DNA of 64,000 bases, taken from assembly GCA_947561585.1 (NCBI GenBank), contig CANNZV010001442.1, forward strand, positions 186,001 through 250,000, given 5' to 3'. The notes under the pieces were generated by a model. It was not told the DNA's origin. It did not search any database and worked only from the letters and a program-made list of their open reading frames with translations. Positions 23,701-33,774 of this stretch are shown here, piece by piece (position 1 is the stretch's first letter; every line of letters begins with the position of its first letter). This stretch comes from Caprella mutica (Eukaryota > Arthropoda > Malacostraca > Amphipoda > Caprellidae). Made by a program: the position numbers and the translations under genes.

Positions 23701-25993
23701 CGGGAAAAAAATTCGGATTGAATTGATTGCATGTTTAATTTTTAAAATACATCAAATAATAATCAAAATTAGTTGTTATACAATCATAATGATCAAGAGA
23801 GACCAAGTAACTATTCAATTAAAAAAATAGTTAAATAATTATTATTATTAGGATCGAAAATTTGGAATTGCAAAATAAATAGGTATTGAAGATCAATGAA
23901 CTTTAAAAATCTTCGTTTTTTTTCCAATGTCAATTTCTAGAAAATAATGATATTAAAAAAGTCATCCAGATGACAAGTGAGAAAAGGAAATCATCGTGAT
24001 TTGCTTTAAAGAAGTTAGACTTTGCCCAGTGCAGTGTGCAACAAACTGAAAAAGAGTGTACGTCATCTTGCCTCTAACGGACTTTTACATGTATGACCAA
24101 AGTCCAGTAAAATGATTTAATATAGAAATTTGACTTACATAAGAAATAATGAGTTACCATTCAACAGACACTTATCATGAGACCATGAGTAATCATTGAA
24201 ATTGACTTACCAAAGTAATAATGAGTTATCATTCAGTAATTGACTTACCTAATTAATAATGAGTCATCATTGAAAGTTGACTTACTTAAGTAATAATGAG
24301 TTATCAATGAAAACTGACTTACATAATTAATAATGAGTTATCATTGAAAGTTGACTTACATAATTAATAATGAGTTATCAATGAAAACTGACTTACATAA
24401 TTAATAATGAGTTATCATTGAAAGTTGACTTACCTAAGTAATAATGAGTTATCAATGAAAACTGACTTACATAATTAATAATGAGTTATCATTGAAAGTT
24501 GACTTACATAATTAATAATGAGTTATCAATGAAAACTGACTTACATAATTAATAATGAGTTATCATTGAAAGTTGACTTACCTTAGTAATAATGAGTTAT
24601 CATTAACCTACCTAAGAAATAATGACTTACAATTTAACATAGACTTACCATCAAACAATGACTTGTTCAATAATGAAGGAAATAGGAGATTACATAACAG
24701 CGCAAAGGTTGAGAGTCTTGTAAGTCGTTTCGTGATAGTCATTAAAATAACAAAGTCACTATCTATATGTACATAAAATAAGTGAGATACATGTCGGAAA
24801 AACCTAACTTAAAAAAAAGTCAACATATCAGCAATTTAAATCGATACGGTAAATATATATTACCAAATTAATGACACATATCGAGCAGATATTTTTTTGT
24901 TGCATTCTCAGAAACGTTGCGCATATAATGTTTATAAATCTGCGTGTAATGTTGATAATCATAATTATAGCAATAGTTTATTAGTTAATATAGTTTACGT
25001 ATATCTTAAATCTAATAACCTAATGGTTTATATACGAAGATAAAAACGTTAATGAATATTCAAGTCAGCTATTGGAAAATAATGTAAATAACGCTATCTA
25101 TCGAATGTTAACTAACTAATATCAAACTTATGTTAACTAATAAAAACCCTATTTTCTCTGAAAACACAGTGATTCCAGCCGAAATATTAATTATCATATC
25201 ATGATAAAAATTAACCTGCACAACAAATTAATGTGTATACCATGTGGCACTTACTCATTTAAAACATGTGTATACCATGTGGCACTTACTCATTTAAAAC
25301 ATGTGTATACCATGTGGCACTTACTCATTTAAAACATGTGTATACCATGCGGCACTTACTCATTTAAAACATGTGTATACCATGTATGTTTTTTTTTTGG
25401 AAATAAGATAAATTACGTGTGATTAAAATATGTCATCAATATGATATTTAACATTTTGCTATGAATGTGGTAAATTACATATGATAAACATCTGTTATTA
25501 GAATATGGTAAACACCTGTAATAAGTATGGTAATTGACCTATGGATAAGATGCAGTCAAATAAAATATGTATACAATCTCTATTTGATATGGTTTTGATG
25601 ATATGAATTTAAAATGGAGTAACCACATATTATTTATGTGTCTTTATGGTAGTTAGGTTGATTCAATTTAGATAACACATATTCATACAGCATTATAATA
25701 TTCCAACATTATAACCATTTAACCACATGGTAACCATGTGTGTAAATGGAATTTTTTTTGCCGGGTAGACCCTTCAAGTTGTTCTTTGTTTTATTTACTT
25801 GTATTTATAATGATAATAACAATATTATGAACTAATCAGAATTTTTACATATCATTCCAGTGCGTTCTATTTCTTAATTACGTTCTTCTCGTTCTCACCT
25901 TGCCGAATGAACGGGTAGAGGCTGCTGATGTACGAAGAGGACCCGACAGACAAATACAAGGAAATAGATCAGGAACGGTAGGAAAACAAGCAT
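17702..25993 (-). CDS. Unrecognised 223-residue single-pass membrane protein, six coding exons
   Basis: Reconstructed from splice sites and matching phases, on the minus strand: 25993-25899, 21573-21450, 20418-20277, 19036-18906, 18374-18270 and 17776-17702. All six join in one open frame and end at TGA. Residues 2-20 (LVFLPFLIYFLVFVCRVLF) form one hydrophobic segment, so an ER or secretory membrane anchor with the remainder soluble is likely. The middle is acidic (HDDDEN near residue 80) and contains the aromatic stretch WDVVLGSFKHYGDKNWDNFL. Near the C-terminus are NTFYFLAPRTLAQDKLKEKW and FLFRQFDEEGCNM. The protein ends in a basic tail RRKGVAARRFYKRVLPTKQT. The ATG is the first base after an acceptor; joined to the exon ending at 28153 it would sit in a GCCACG-ATG context. 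I do not recognise the family and give no function. Every donor is GTGAGx, GTRxG or similar and every acceptor has a pyrimidine tract. Confidence 0.72.
18202..18285 (-). repeat. Four tandem copies of the exon 6 splice donor
   Basis: Read on the minus strand, TGTAACATG|GTGAGTGAAGCG, the last codons of exon 6 plus its 5' splice site, recurs every 21 bp with donors at about 18269, 18248, 18227 and 18206. The last copy reads GTGAGAGAAAC. Since 21 bp is seven codons and no stop intervenes, using a later donor would add VSEACNM once, twice or three times without changing the frame. Confidence 0.85.
19560..19760. mobile_element. Dispersed repeat family F, fragment
   Basis: Contains CCAATTGTCCCACCAAATTT, CAGGCAATTTGATTGACTAC, TTTTAGAGTTATG and AATAACCTTCCGCAATTTAGG. 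The same words appear at 53286-53690 and 61730-62175. Probably a fragment of an old transposable element. Confidence 0.6.
19970..20265. repeat. About 150-bp tandem duplication next to exon 4
   Basis: Two copies with a period of about 151 bp. Each includes ACGCCCTATCAAAGTGGA, AACACGTACGTTTATTCAGT, CGTAGCGTTTTTTTATGTAG and ACGCCCATGTGAAAGGGGGC. Within each copy the word CATGGAAAA(AA)ACGCCC occurs at both ends. The second copy stops 12 bp from the 5' splice site of exon 4 (20277). The CAGCCCCCTTTCACATG end read on the minus strand resembles a hAT-type terminus but no partner end was found. Confidence 0.8.
20745..21410. repeat. 53-bp minisatellite array
   Basis: About thirteen copies of a unit starting ATGAAAATAATAATTGAAGG, then GGTAACTGAACTATTTATAC and CAAATAATAAAGT. 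The first four and the last copies are shorter or diverged, while 20960-21360 is nearly uniform. It lies in the intron between exons 3 and 4 of the unknown gene, 40 bp past the exon 3 donor. Confidence 0.95.
21840..22590. other. Intronic AT-rich DNA, nothing recognised
   Basis: Lies within the large intron of the unknown gene. No repeat ends or exon-like sequence seen. Confidence 0.45.
22595..23318. mobile_element. MITE family B copy split by a nested Tc1/mariner element
   Basis: The left half of a family B MITE (TAGGGTCGTTTCAATATGC ... ATATACCGCGGGCTTAGAAC) ends near 22708; its right half (TATAATATTTAAAGGATCTA ... TAAAAGCATAACCCTA) resumes at 23276. Between them is an element with inverted ends GTTACGGGACCCGAAAGAAA at 22718 and TTTCTTTCAGGTCCCGTAAC at 23243-23262, continuing to ACCCTG|TA on the right. 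TA at the insertion point fits Tc1/mariner insertion. Confidence 0.85.
22843..22997 (-). pseudogene. Tc1/mariner-like transposase C-terminal fragment
   Basis: An open stretch of about 45 codons ending in TGA at 22845-22843 reads FQDLKHNITQEINSITPQTL followed by SKLMNSITRAHQC and NGDHLV. This spacing of (D)LK..I..EI..I....L......R...C....G.HL is the usual C-terminal tail of DDE transposases in insect Tc1/mariner relatives. In-frame stops interrupt it upstream, and only about 550 bp separate the element's ends, so the catalytic core is deleted and the element is dead. Confidence 0.7.
23470..23625. mobile_element. MITE family A fragment
   Basis: Carries the family's central palindrome in diverged form (GTTAGTATCCATGTTACC, ATCCATGTGGATACCAATTA) and one clear arm, ATGACCGAAAATGTGGAACT followed by GCGCAATATCTCG. 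The left arm is not evident. Confidence 0.65.
24130..24650. repeat. 37-bp array with donor-like sequence
   Basis: About twelve copies of a unit TAATAATGAGTTATCATTGA, AAGTTGACTTACATAAT. Units alternate between ATCATTGAAAGTTG and ATCAATGAAAACTG, giving a 74-bp higher-order period. Several units read TTGACTTACCTAAG; on the transcribed minus strand of the surrounding gene this is CTTAG|GTAAGTCAA, a strong 5' splice-site match. The array is inside the intron between coding exons 2 and 3. Confidence 0.93.
25215..25765. mobile_element. Dispersed element H, copy 1, with internal 35-bp repeat
   Basis: Starts CCTGCACAACAAATTAATG and contains four copies of a 35-bp unit ATGTGTATACCATGTGGCAC plus TTACTCATTTAAAAC at 25238-25385. 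It then reads through GTAAACACCTGT, GGTAATTGACCTATGGATA, TTTGATATGGTTTTGATG to ACCACATGGTAACCATGTG. The same order without the tandem units is found at 29440-29840. No coding capacity. ACCATGTGG and CCACATGGT near the ends are complementary. Confidence 0.7.
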
Positions 25994-26689
25994 CTGAAGG
26001 AGAGAAAAAACTGGTAATTAAACATAATCTTAGTTGAAATTAATTATAGAAAACAAATTAGAAATAGTGAACTTCTACTTGATCTCATATGATGTGAAAG
26101 AAAAACTATCGCAGTTACCCCGGAACAAAATTCATAGAAAACGGAGAGGCTCGTTTTCTCTACACTGACACTGACGGGGAACTATCTTAATTTATCAAAG
26201 TGTCGAGAGGACATCTACTAAAACCTCAAAAACATCATTGTTACAATTCATTTACAGAACATAATAAAAGATAGTTAGATAATACATCGAATCAGAATAT
26301 CTTTCACAAGATCTAATTAAACTTTAAAGTTCAAATAAAGAAATAACCTGTGTCTGTAATAAAATGAATAAAATACATCGAAGCATTAAAAATGTACAAG
26401 TTATCTAAATATAATTGAAGGCTAATACATGTGTATGAGATGTAACAATTAAGTTCTTTACCTTCATGTTTCAATAAAACACACCTTCTAATTGACTTTA
26501 ACAGGTAATGTACATAGCGGTCAATGTGACGCAGCAAAATACGTAGAATTTTATAGCTACGTGGATTGATTGACATTGCGTTAACGTAGACAATTTTAAT
26601 AAAGAATGACCTAAGCTAGTTTAGAAAGACTATTGTGAGCGTGAGCACTTAAATATCACGTGAAAGAACATGTCCATATCAGATACAGT

Positions 26690-27045
26690 GGAACCCGGGG
26701 TAGCGGCGCCCCCAGTTTACTTTTTTTCACGATACGAAGTGGAATTTGAAACTTTTTGTACCCGTGACACGGCATTTTCCCCGCCTTACGGTGAGCTTGC
26801 GTTTACAGCAAGCTCAAGCATATGCGTCACTAAGATGCTGGTTTGCTATTGGTCGACAACACTAAAATGTCGATATGCATTAGCTAATTACTATAGATTT
26901 GTTCATATAGCTCGCCATACGACGATTTCGCACTACGATCCCAACTGCGGAAGGGACGAATGTCGTATGGCGGGGGTCGCCTGTAATTTTTTACTAGCGT
27001 ACACTGCGTAGATTTCTCAGCAATGTAACAAAACTGTATCACGGA
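26690..27045. other. GC-richer island with hairpin
   Basis: This stretch is markedly richer in G+C and CpG than the DNA around it. It begins TACAGTGGAACCCGGGGTAG, similar to pogo-type element ends, and contains a perfect 11-bp inverted repeat CGCCATACGAC (26913-26923) / GTCGTATGGCG (26962-26972). A 113-codon plus-strand frame (26670-27008) is open but has no recognisable motif and an odd composition, so I do not call a gene. It could be the remains of a DNA transposon in intron 1 of the minus-strand gene. Confidence 0.5.
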
Positions 27046-27284
27046 TATGCCTGCAGCGGTAGCATTTATTTCAATTACATTCTATATATAGACCCATTTC
27101 CATACTTTGATCATAGGTTCCGTACTCACTATAAATAAAACCTTGAAATATAGTGAAATAAAATGTGAATATTGTTTATATAGATTGGATAAAAATTTTG
27201 GAAACAAATAAAAACAGAGCGAGCCTATCATTTTGATAGAATAATAATGGCTGGAGGAAACAAGAAATTATTTGAAAGATTTTT

Positions 27285-27725
27285 AGAAAAAGAAGTCAGA
27301 AAGGAAAGTGACTTCATGAACAAAGTCATTTACTCCCATTCGGTGACAATGCTATTGGATGAAGAAAAGCTACTACATGAATAAAGTCACTTACCGGTTT
27401 GTAATTTAAATTGGTATTTAATGTTTGCTTCGGTCATATCGCTGACGTCAAAAGGAAATTGAATACAAGGTACAGGAAGAAGCAGTCAGAAAGGAAAGTG
27501 GCTCCGTGAGCAAAGTCAGATATCACCAGTGTGTGACAATGCTCATGAATGCAGAAAAGCTACTCTGTGAGTACAGTCACTTACCAAGGAATATGACGAA
27601 AAGGGACACAACAGCGGTTGCTGCACTTACGGATGGAAGAGGAAAATGAAGAGGTGATAGTAAATGAAGCCTACGAGCCAACCTAGCACAAAATCTAAGA
27701 CTTCGTAGTTGAAGACTAAACTAAA
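27285..27725. repeat. Dispersed repeat family G, two head-to-tail copies
   Basis: A partial copy (AAGTGACTTCATGAACAAAG, GAAGAAAAGCTACTACATGA, AAAGTCACTTACCGG) is followed by a fuller one starting TTTGCTTCGG and TCATATCGCTGACGTCAAAA, through AAGTGGCTCCGTGAGCAAAG and AGTCACTTACCAAGGAATAT, to GAAGAGGTGATAGTAAATGA and AATCTAAGACTTCGTAGTTG. Confidence 0.75.
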
Positions 27726-28152
27726 CGTGCTCGAAATGAACATTGTCATTAATATTATCCTAGATATATGAATTAAATCAGCAGCAAAAATTTTAAAGTT
27801 TGATCAATTATTTTAAATCATAGTAGGTGATTAATTAAAATTTATATAATTAATATTCAGTATAAAAGCAAATTCTTTAAAAAAAGGCCATTTCATAATT
27901 TTTAAACTTATTTACAGATTTCGTTACATATTTATATTACATTATTATATATTGTACCTTGCAATAAAAAAAATATTATATGCCGTAAAAGAAACAGTTC
28001 ATCAGCTAACTTTTTGTTTCGATTTAAAACTGTTTAACATCACATTCGAACAGTTTCAGAATAAACCGTTAATAGCTCTAACAATCAATTAGAGGTTTTC
28101 CTTGTGGAAAGATAAAAGGTAAGGTGGATAAGGTCAATTTAACCTAACTTAC

Positions 28153-28260
28153 CGTGGCGAGAGATGGACACTAACTGACAACGGGAAACTACGGCCAGCC
28201 ACAAGAGAAAAGTCAACATCCACCCGGGTAACCCCCTCCCTTTCCCCCACCCGGGCACGC
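28153..28260 (-). other. Probable 5' untranslated exon of the unknown gene
   Basis: On the minus strand a GC-rich stretch with long C/T tracts leads to CATCTCTCGCCACG|GTAAGTTAG, a strong 5' splice site at 28153. Splicing to the acceptor before the ATG at 25993 gives GCCACGATG, a good translation start context. The 5' end is not determined. The open frame across this exon stops inside the donor, consistent with a non-coding leader. Inference only. Confidence 0.5.
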
Positions 28261-28925
28261 CCCCCTCCCTCCCTTTTCCAATGATAAGCAAAAATAACAA
28301 CAATATTAACTTTATGACTAGGACTTATTTTAAAGGTTACCATTTTGAAATGCGATGAAATTTTGTTATTCCACAAATACTAAATTTTGGGAATTTTTTT
28401 TTTATATTTTCTGAAATATTTCCAATTTTAAAAGTTCACAAATTTTAAATTTTTTCACATCTTCAATCCAAAAAAAGACGCATTAGAAATATATTGAAAA
28501 ACTTACTAAACTTCTAGTTCAAATTACGTGAACCATCACAACGTACGAATCTTAGCTCCAAATATCAACAGTTATGAAATCCTCAACATTTATCTCTTTA
28601 TATAATTGAAAAACTATAAATCGGGGCTGCGACAAAAAAGGTAAATTAGACACATTTACTAGATGCAAATTAAATACCAGATACAAATTTAACAGATTAC
28701 TATTTTAAAAAACATCAAAATATATCGATTGCAAGAATTTTTTTTAAATTGTACTTTTTTTATTGTTCTCTCGACAATTAATATATTCTGATGCGTTTAA
28801 AATAATAACCTGCAATTCTCACCCTATGTTTCTAACATTTCAACTTATTGCATATCTCAAAAATTTCACAGTAGAATTAATTTGAATTTAACACTATGTT
28901 GTTTCTTTTAAATGAAATATAAGTA

Positions 28926-29065
28926 GGGTGAGGGGTAAGTTCCAAGTTATCGGATTGTTCCATATTTAAGATCATGCCTGATAAAAATATATAATAATAA
29001 AATCAACGAATTAAACATTTTTCATAATTTTTTCTTATAAGACATATTCCTAATTTGAATATGTC
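28926..29065. mobile_element. MITE family A, half copy
   Basis: Left arm GGGGTAAGTTCCAAGTTATC, then GGATTGTTCCATATTTAAG. TTTTTTCTTATAAG follows, but the right arm does not return to the family end sequence. Confidence 0.6.
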
Positions 29066-29439
29066 TTCATCAATCACGCTAACAAAAAATGATGTTCCAA
29101 AGATAAGAAAAGGTGTGTCTAAAAAAAACCCTTGCTTTAGTTTCTTAGTTTTGAAACCAGTGTACCATAACGACTACACGAGGAAAAGAGTGCAATTACT
29201 AAGGGTTTTCCAGCAATTCAGATAGTTTTTGTATGAGCGTCACGAGTTCAAATTGCAAGAACTGAAAACGTTCTTCCGCATGCTAATAAACCTATAAAGT
29301 ATTAGGGACCATGAACAAGGTGCAACGTAGAGCATAGAACGTTTGGTCACAAATTCATAGTTTAGTCAAGGTTTATCACTCTATTCCTGATGAATAAACA
29401 TCATAAAGAACGTTCAAATGAACTAACTATTGAAAATAC

Positions 29440-29840
29440 TCCTGCACAACAATTCCATGTGGGTACCATGTGGCACTTACCCATTTAAAATATGTATATG
29501 CTTTTTAGAAATGGATACAATATGCATTACATGTATAGTTTTACATGGTAATATGTTAACATATGTTATAAGTATGCTAACAGACATGTTGCTATGAATG
29601 TGGTAAAATAAATATAGTAAACACCTGTTATTAGTATGGTAATTAACATGTGGATATGATATGGTCAATTATAATGCATACAATCTTTATTTGATATGGT
29701 TTTAAAATAGATTAACTACATGTTATTTTATATGTTTTTATAATGGTTAGATTGATTCAATGTGGATAACACATATCTATACTCTATTGCCACATTAAAA
29801 CCAATAAACCATATGCATGCAATAAGGGACGGAATTTCGG
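29440..29840. mobile_element. Dispersed element H, copy 2
   Basis: Starts CCTGCACAACAATTCCATG, GGTACCATGTGGCACTTACC and proceeds in the same order as copy 1: GTAAACACCTGTTATTAGTA, GGTAATTAACATGTGGATAT, TTTGATATGGTTTT, ending near AAACCATATGCATGCAATAA. This copy has a single GTGGCACTTACCCATTT unit where copy 1 has four. Confidence 0.7.
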
Positions 29841-30568
29841 TATGTAAAATCTTGCCAATAACATTTGTTGGTATATTTATCAATGACTAAAAAATGAACT
29901 TCTCGGACCAGAATATTTATATCATGAAAAGAAGACTGTTCAAAAATTTCGAGTTCTGCATAATAAATTCATCTATTTCACCAAACTCAACATTGAAAAT
30001 ATTGAATGAAAAAATTAAAAAAACTTTTTTATATGATCGGACTGAAAACTTTGGATTTTTCACATTTAGTCGCATAAAAAAGTTGGCGAATTAGCAATCA
30101 TTCACTTTACCAGTGTTGGTTAAGTCATTATTTAACGTTTTAAATCTATCGTCTAAATTTATTCTATTGGGTTAAGCAGGTATTTAGTTAATGTACAAGG
30201 GGATTAAACTAATACCTACTTCCAATAACTGTACTTGAATTCAGTGGAAAGTGTACAGTCACAGAAGAGTATATCAATAATGATTTTTCGACAGTTTACT
30301 TATTTCACATTTCCAAAAATAACTTTTACTAATTTTAATGCTTGTAGATATTTTATAATTGGTCTAGCTACACGATGACGAATTTATAAAATTTGAAAAT
30401 GAAAGGAATTAGAAAACTTTGGTTTGAGAATTTGATGCATTGACTCTTTCCTTTGACAGTACAATATTATTTTCATGAACCCCAGAGTCCAAACCAGTTT
30501 CAGCCTAAGTTAATCAGTATAATTAGTGTGTCTACACCTCTGAATTTCGATGAATCGCATTCAATTTG

Positions 30569-30740
30569 TAATACACTACAAATCCTCTATAGTGAAGTCC
30601 TGTATAGTGAACCAATTTGATTATAACTCCTGAGTAATGGAGTACCCTGTGTAATGTTTTTTTTTTCAAAAATATTTTTTTTAGTTTTCTTTTTGATTCC
30701 ACTATAGTGAAGTAAGCTCTATATAATGACCCCAATTGTA
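30569..30740. mobile_element. Pogo-like MITE (family C), diverged
   Basis: ACTACAAATCCTCTATAGTG, AAGTCCTGTATAGTGAACC on the left face CACTATAGTGAAGTAAGCTC and TATATAATGACC on the right. Same family as 16715 but more decayed. A family B MITE abuts it at 30750. Confidence 0.55.
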
Positions 30741-30749
30741 AGTCATTAC

Positions 30750-30927
30750 TAGGGTTGTGACAATATGCGTTTAAAATCATAGATCTTAAGAGTATCATAG
30801 ACGAAACTAAATGAAATGGTATCGAATACTATATACGCTGGTTTAGAACGATTAAGTAGTCTTCATTTCAATCCGTCTATAATATTTTTAGGATCTATGA
30901 TTTTAAACGCGCATTGTCACAACCCTA
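30750..30927. mobile_element. MITE family B, copy 3
   Basis: Left end TAGGGTTGTGACAATATGCG and right end GCGCATTGTCACAACCCTA are inverted copies of each other. They extend inward through TTTAAAATCATAGATC / GATCTATGATTTTAAA to give about 35-bp terminal inverted repeats. TA lies at both borders. This is the best-preserved copy of the family. Confidence 0.9.
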
Positions 30928-31467
30928 ATCATTATAGAGTTATACTATACTACGAAACGATGTATAAGCCCCAATGTTTAAAAATAGTGTTCAAAGATAC
31001 GGATTTCAAATATGAAACGAAATCCCACGAAATCACAGAAAAAATATATCAATACAAATAATAATTGTTATATACTTTTTCTTATACGATCGAAACTGTG
31101 ACACTGTGTAAAACTCAAAACTTACATTGCTATCAATAGAGCTAGTAATATAGATTGCTAAGTTATCAAATAAGGGAAATAGTTGATAAATAGACTATAT
31201 AGATGTAGAGGTCAATATTTCAGGAAGTAAATGACGATGGTGGGTGTAAAGATGTGTAGGTTTACTGTCATTGTTATCAATAACAAGGTACACAGCATTG
31301 TGTGTGAACTACACAAACTAGAGTGTGAAGTACACACTACACAGCCTAGTGTATAAATTACAAATCTTTTAATGTGAATCGCCAACCACACAACCATTCA
31401 ACTCAAAAGAATATACCGAAAAATCTGATTTACATAATTTCCTCTCTAACTCGAAATTAAGAAAAAT

Positions 31468-31846
31468 ATGTGCACTCCCCCTTGTTTCAAAAAACTTGTG
31501 CACTCTCCCTTGTTTTCAAAAACTTGTGCACTCTCCCTTGTTTCAAAAAATATGCGCACTCTCCCTTGTTTTCAAAAACTTGTGCACTCTCCCTTGTTTT
31601 CAAAAAAATGCGCACTCTTCCTTGTTTCAAAAAATATGCGCACTCCTCTTGTTTCAAAAATATACGCACTCTCCCTTGTTTCAAAAAATATGCGCACTCC
31701 CCCTTGTTTCAAAAATATGCGCACTCCCCCTTGTTTCTAAAATATGCGCACTCCCCTTTAATTCAGAAAGTAGTCTCTCCCTTGTTTAAAAAAATATGCG
31801 CACTCTCCCTTGTTTCAAAAAATATACGCACTCTCCCTCGAATCGA
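31468..31846. repeat. 28-bp minisatellite array
   Basis: About thirteen copies of TGCGCACTCTCCCTTGTTTC plus AAAAAATA, with TGTGCACTC and TTTTCAAAAACTTG variants in the left half. Open frames on both strands are repeat translations (for example repeated CALSLVFKN) and are not called. Confidence 0.95.
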
Positions 31847-32061
31847 CCAGTCCGCGAATCAAGGTTCGGATTAGAATTAACCTTGGACTCGGCAAAGTAT
31901 TTAGAAATGCTATTAACGTGTAACCACCACAACGACAAGAATAACAAACGAGTGGCGCAACGGAATAAATAACAAGAAAATGAACGAGAAATACGTGATG
32001 ACGCGCACACTTAAAAATGGGATTTTCCGCCAATTTTCGGAAGAAATACAGTGTGATATAT

Positions 32062-32272
32062 AGCGGTAAGTTACGAATTATCGGTCAGTTTCACATATTC
32101 GGTCATATTAGAAAAACTATATAATGATTTTTTTTTCAATTGGTATCCATGATACCTGCAGTTATCATGGATACCAATTAAAATAAAAATTAAATAATTA
32201 TTATTATATTGTTATTTTTTTTCTTATATGACGGAAGATTCGGAACTGACCGATAATTCGTAACAAATTCTA
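32062..32272. mobile_element. Palindromic MITE family A with ATACC palindrome core
   Basis: Ends GCGGTAAGTTACGAATTATC and GGAACTGACCGATAATTCGT. The centre is ATTGGTATCCATGATACCTG, CAGTTATCATGGATACCAAT. ATATTCGGTCATATTAGAAA is matched by TCTTATATGACGGAAGATTC in the other arm. Confidence 0.88.
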
Positions 32273-32643
32273 TAATTGTTGGCAGTTAGTTTGGCAAAGT
32301 TGAATGACTATTTTGATTGTTAGTTATCTTGCTTTTAATTGTTGGTAGTTTGTAAATATAATCACAATTGGAGACAAAACATGACAAAAGTTACCTACAA
32401 ACAATGCTCAGTAACTCATTATAAACACATACAGTCTGATGAATACTATTTAAAACTTTAAATCAAATGTTAAAATTCGAACTGAATAGTATCATTTCTA
32501 GCTTTTTACCAACTTTAATGATTAATCTGAAATTAAAGTGAATTTATAATAGTGACTCATAACTTAATTTATAAAACCAGCCATAAAAGGAAAAAATATT
32601 ACTCAAACACCTACAAGGCTCCCAGTTTTCGGAAAGTGGGTAG

Positions 32644-32817
32644 TAAGGTTGTGACAATATGCATTTAAAATCATAGATCCTGAAATTACTATAGACGGTT
32701 TGAATTAAAGACTATTCAATCGTTCTAAACTAGCGGTACGTAATATTCGATACCATTTCATTTCGTCTATGATATTCTTGAGATCTATGATTTTAAACGC
32801 ATATCGTCACAGCCCTA
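32644..32817. mobile_element. MITE family B, copy 4 (inverted interior)
   Basis: Ends TAAGGTTGTGACAATATGC and GCATATCGTCACAGCCCTA. The interior reads in the opposite orientation to copies 1-3 (TATAGACGGTTTGAATTAAAG first, CATTTCATTTCGTCTATGAT last), which shows that the element is asymmetric inside its ends. Confidence 0.88.
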
Positions 32818-33330
32818 CTCATGATAAGACAATCAGAAACTTCTATGGTCATATTTATCCATCAAAAAAGCTAATCCCCAGTGTCCGAGTACAGTGAGTG
32901 TCCTACTGTCCACATTATACATTTGAATACATTGAAAAAAGGTGAATAAAAACAACTCCTAGTTAGGAGGATGTAATACATTTTGAATCACTGACATTTG
33001 TCGTCCTTTTGAGAAATCTCCCGACAATTACATAACTTAGGCAAATTTCATAACATCATTGTGAGCATATTAATGAACCATGATATTGTAACCAACAGAT
33101 GAACCATGATATTGTGAAACTAACCACAAAAAGGGGAAGATATTCCATGTCATCTAAACTTAATTAACATTTTTTACAATGCGAAAATTGAGAGCTTTCT
33201 AAATATTACAAAAAAATGAATATAGGATCGATAATAAGTAAATATAGTTTCTACATTAATTTTTTTCAAATTTAACCGATCTACGTAAACGAATTTGCAA
33301 CCTCCTTTTCCTTCATTTTGGTTATTTAGT

Positions 33331-33770
33331 AATTTGTATTGACTGTTAATAGATACTGTATGAATGTTCTTCACCGTAAACGTTCATCCCTAATGGAATA
33401 TTATTTGTATTGACTGTAAATAGATATTGTATGAATGTTCTTCACAGTAAGAGTCATCCCTAATGGAATATTATTTGTATTGACTGTAAATAGATATTGT
33501 ATGAATGTTCTTCACCGTAAGAGTTCATCACTAGCTTAATATTATTTGTATTGACTGTAAATAGATATTGTATGAATGTTCTTCACCGTAAGAGTTCATC
33601 CCTAGTGGAATATTATTTGTATTGACTGTAAATAGATATTGTATGAATGTTCTTCACCGTAAGAGTTCATCCTTAATGGAATATTATTTGTATTGACTGT
33701 AGATAGATATTGTATGAATGTTCTTCACTGTAAGAGTTCATCGCTAGCTTAATATTATTTGTATTGACCA
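33331..33770 (+). repeat. 71-bp satellite array 2
   Basis: Six copies of the unit found at 9047, same orientation, but more diverged. Differences include CATCCCTAATGGAATA, CATCACTAGCTTAATA and CACCGTAAACGTTC. The right-most copy runs into TTGACCATGTAACTAAATAA, where similarity stops. Confidence 0.95.
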
Positions 33771-33774
33771 TGTA

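Noticed and set aside
23600..23830. 76-codon ORF starting MTENVELRNISFLF
   Set aside because: Its start lies in the arm of a family A MITE (GACCGAAAATGTGGAAC), so the frame is incidental.
26670..27011. 113-codon plus-strand ORF as a real gene
   Set aside because: No recognisable domain, no upstream promoter or splice evidence, and it coincides with a compositionally odd block that looks like an inserted element.
31468..31874. Plus- and minus-strand frames of up to 134 codons
   Set aside because: Translations of the 28-bp array; no protein-like features.
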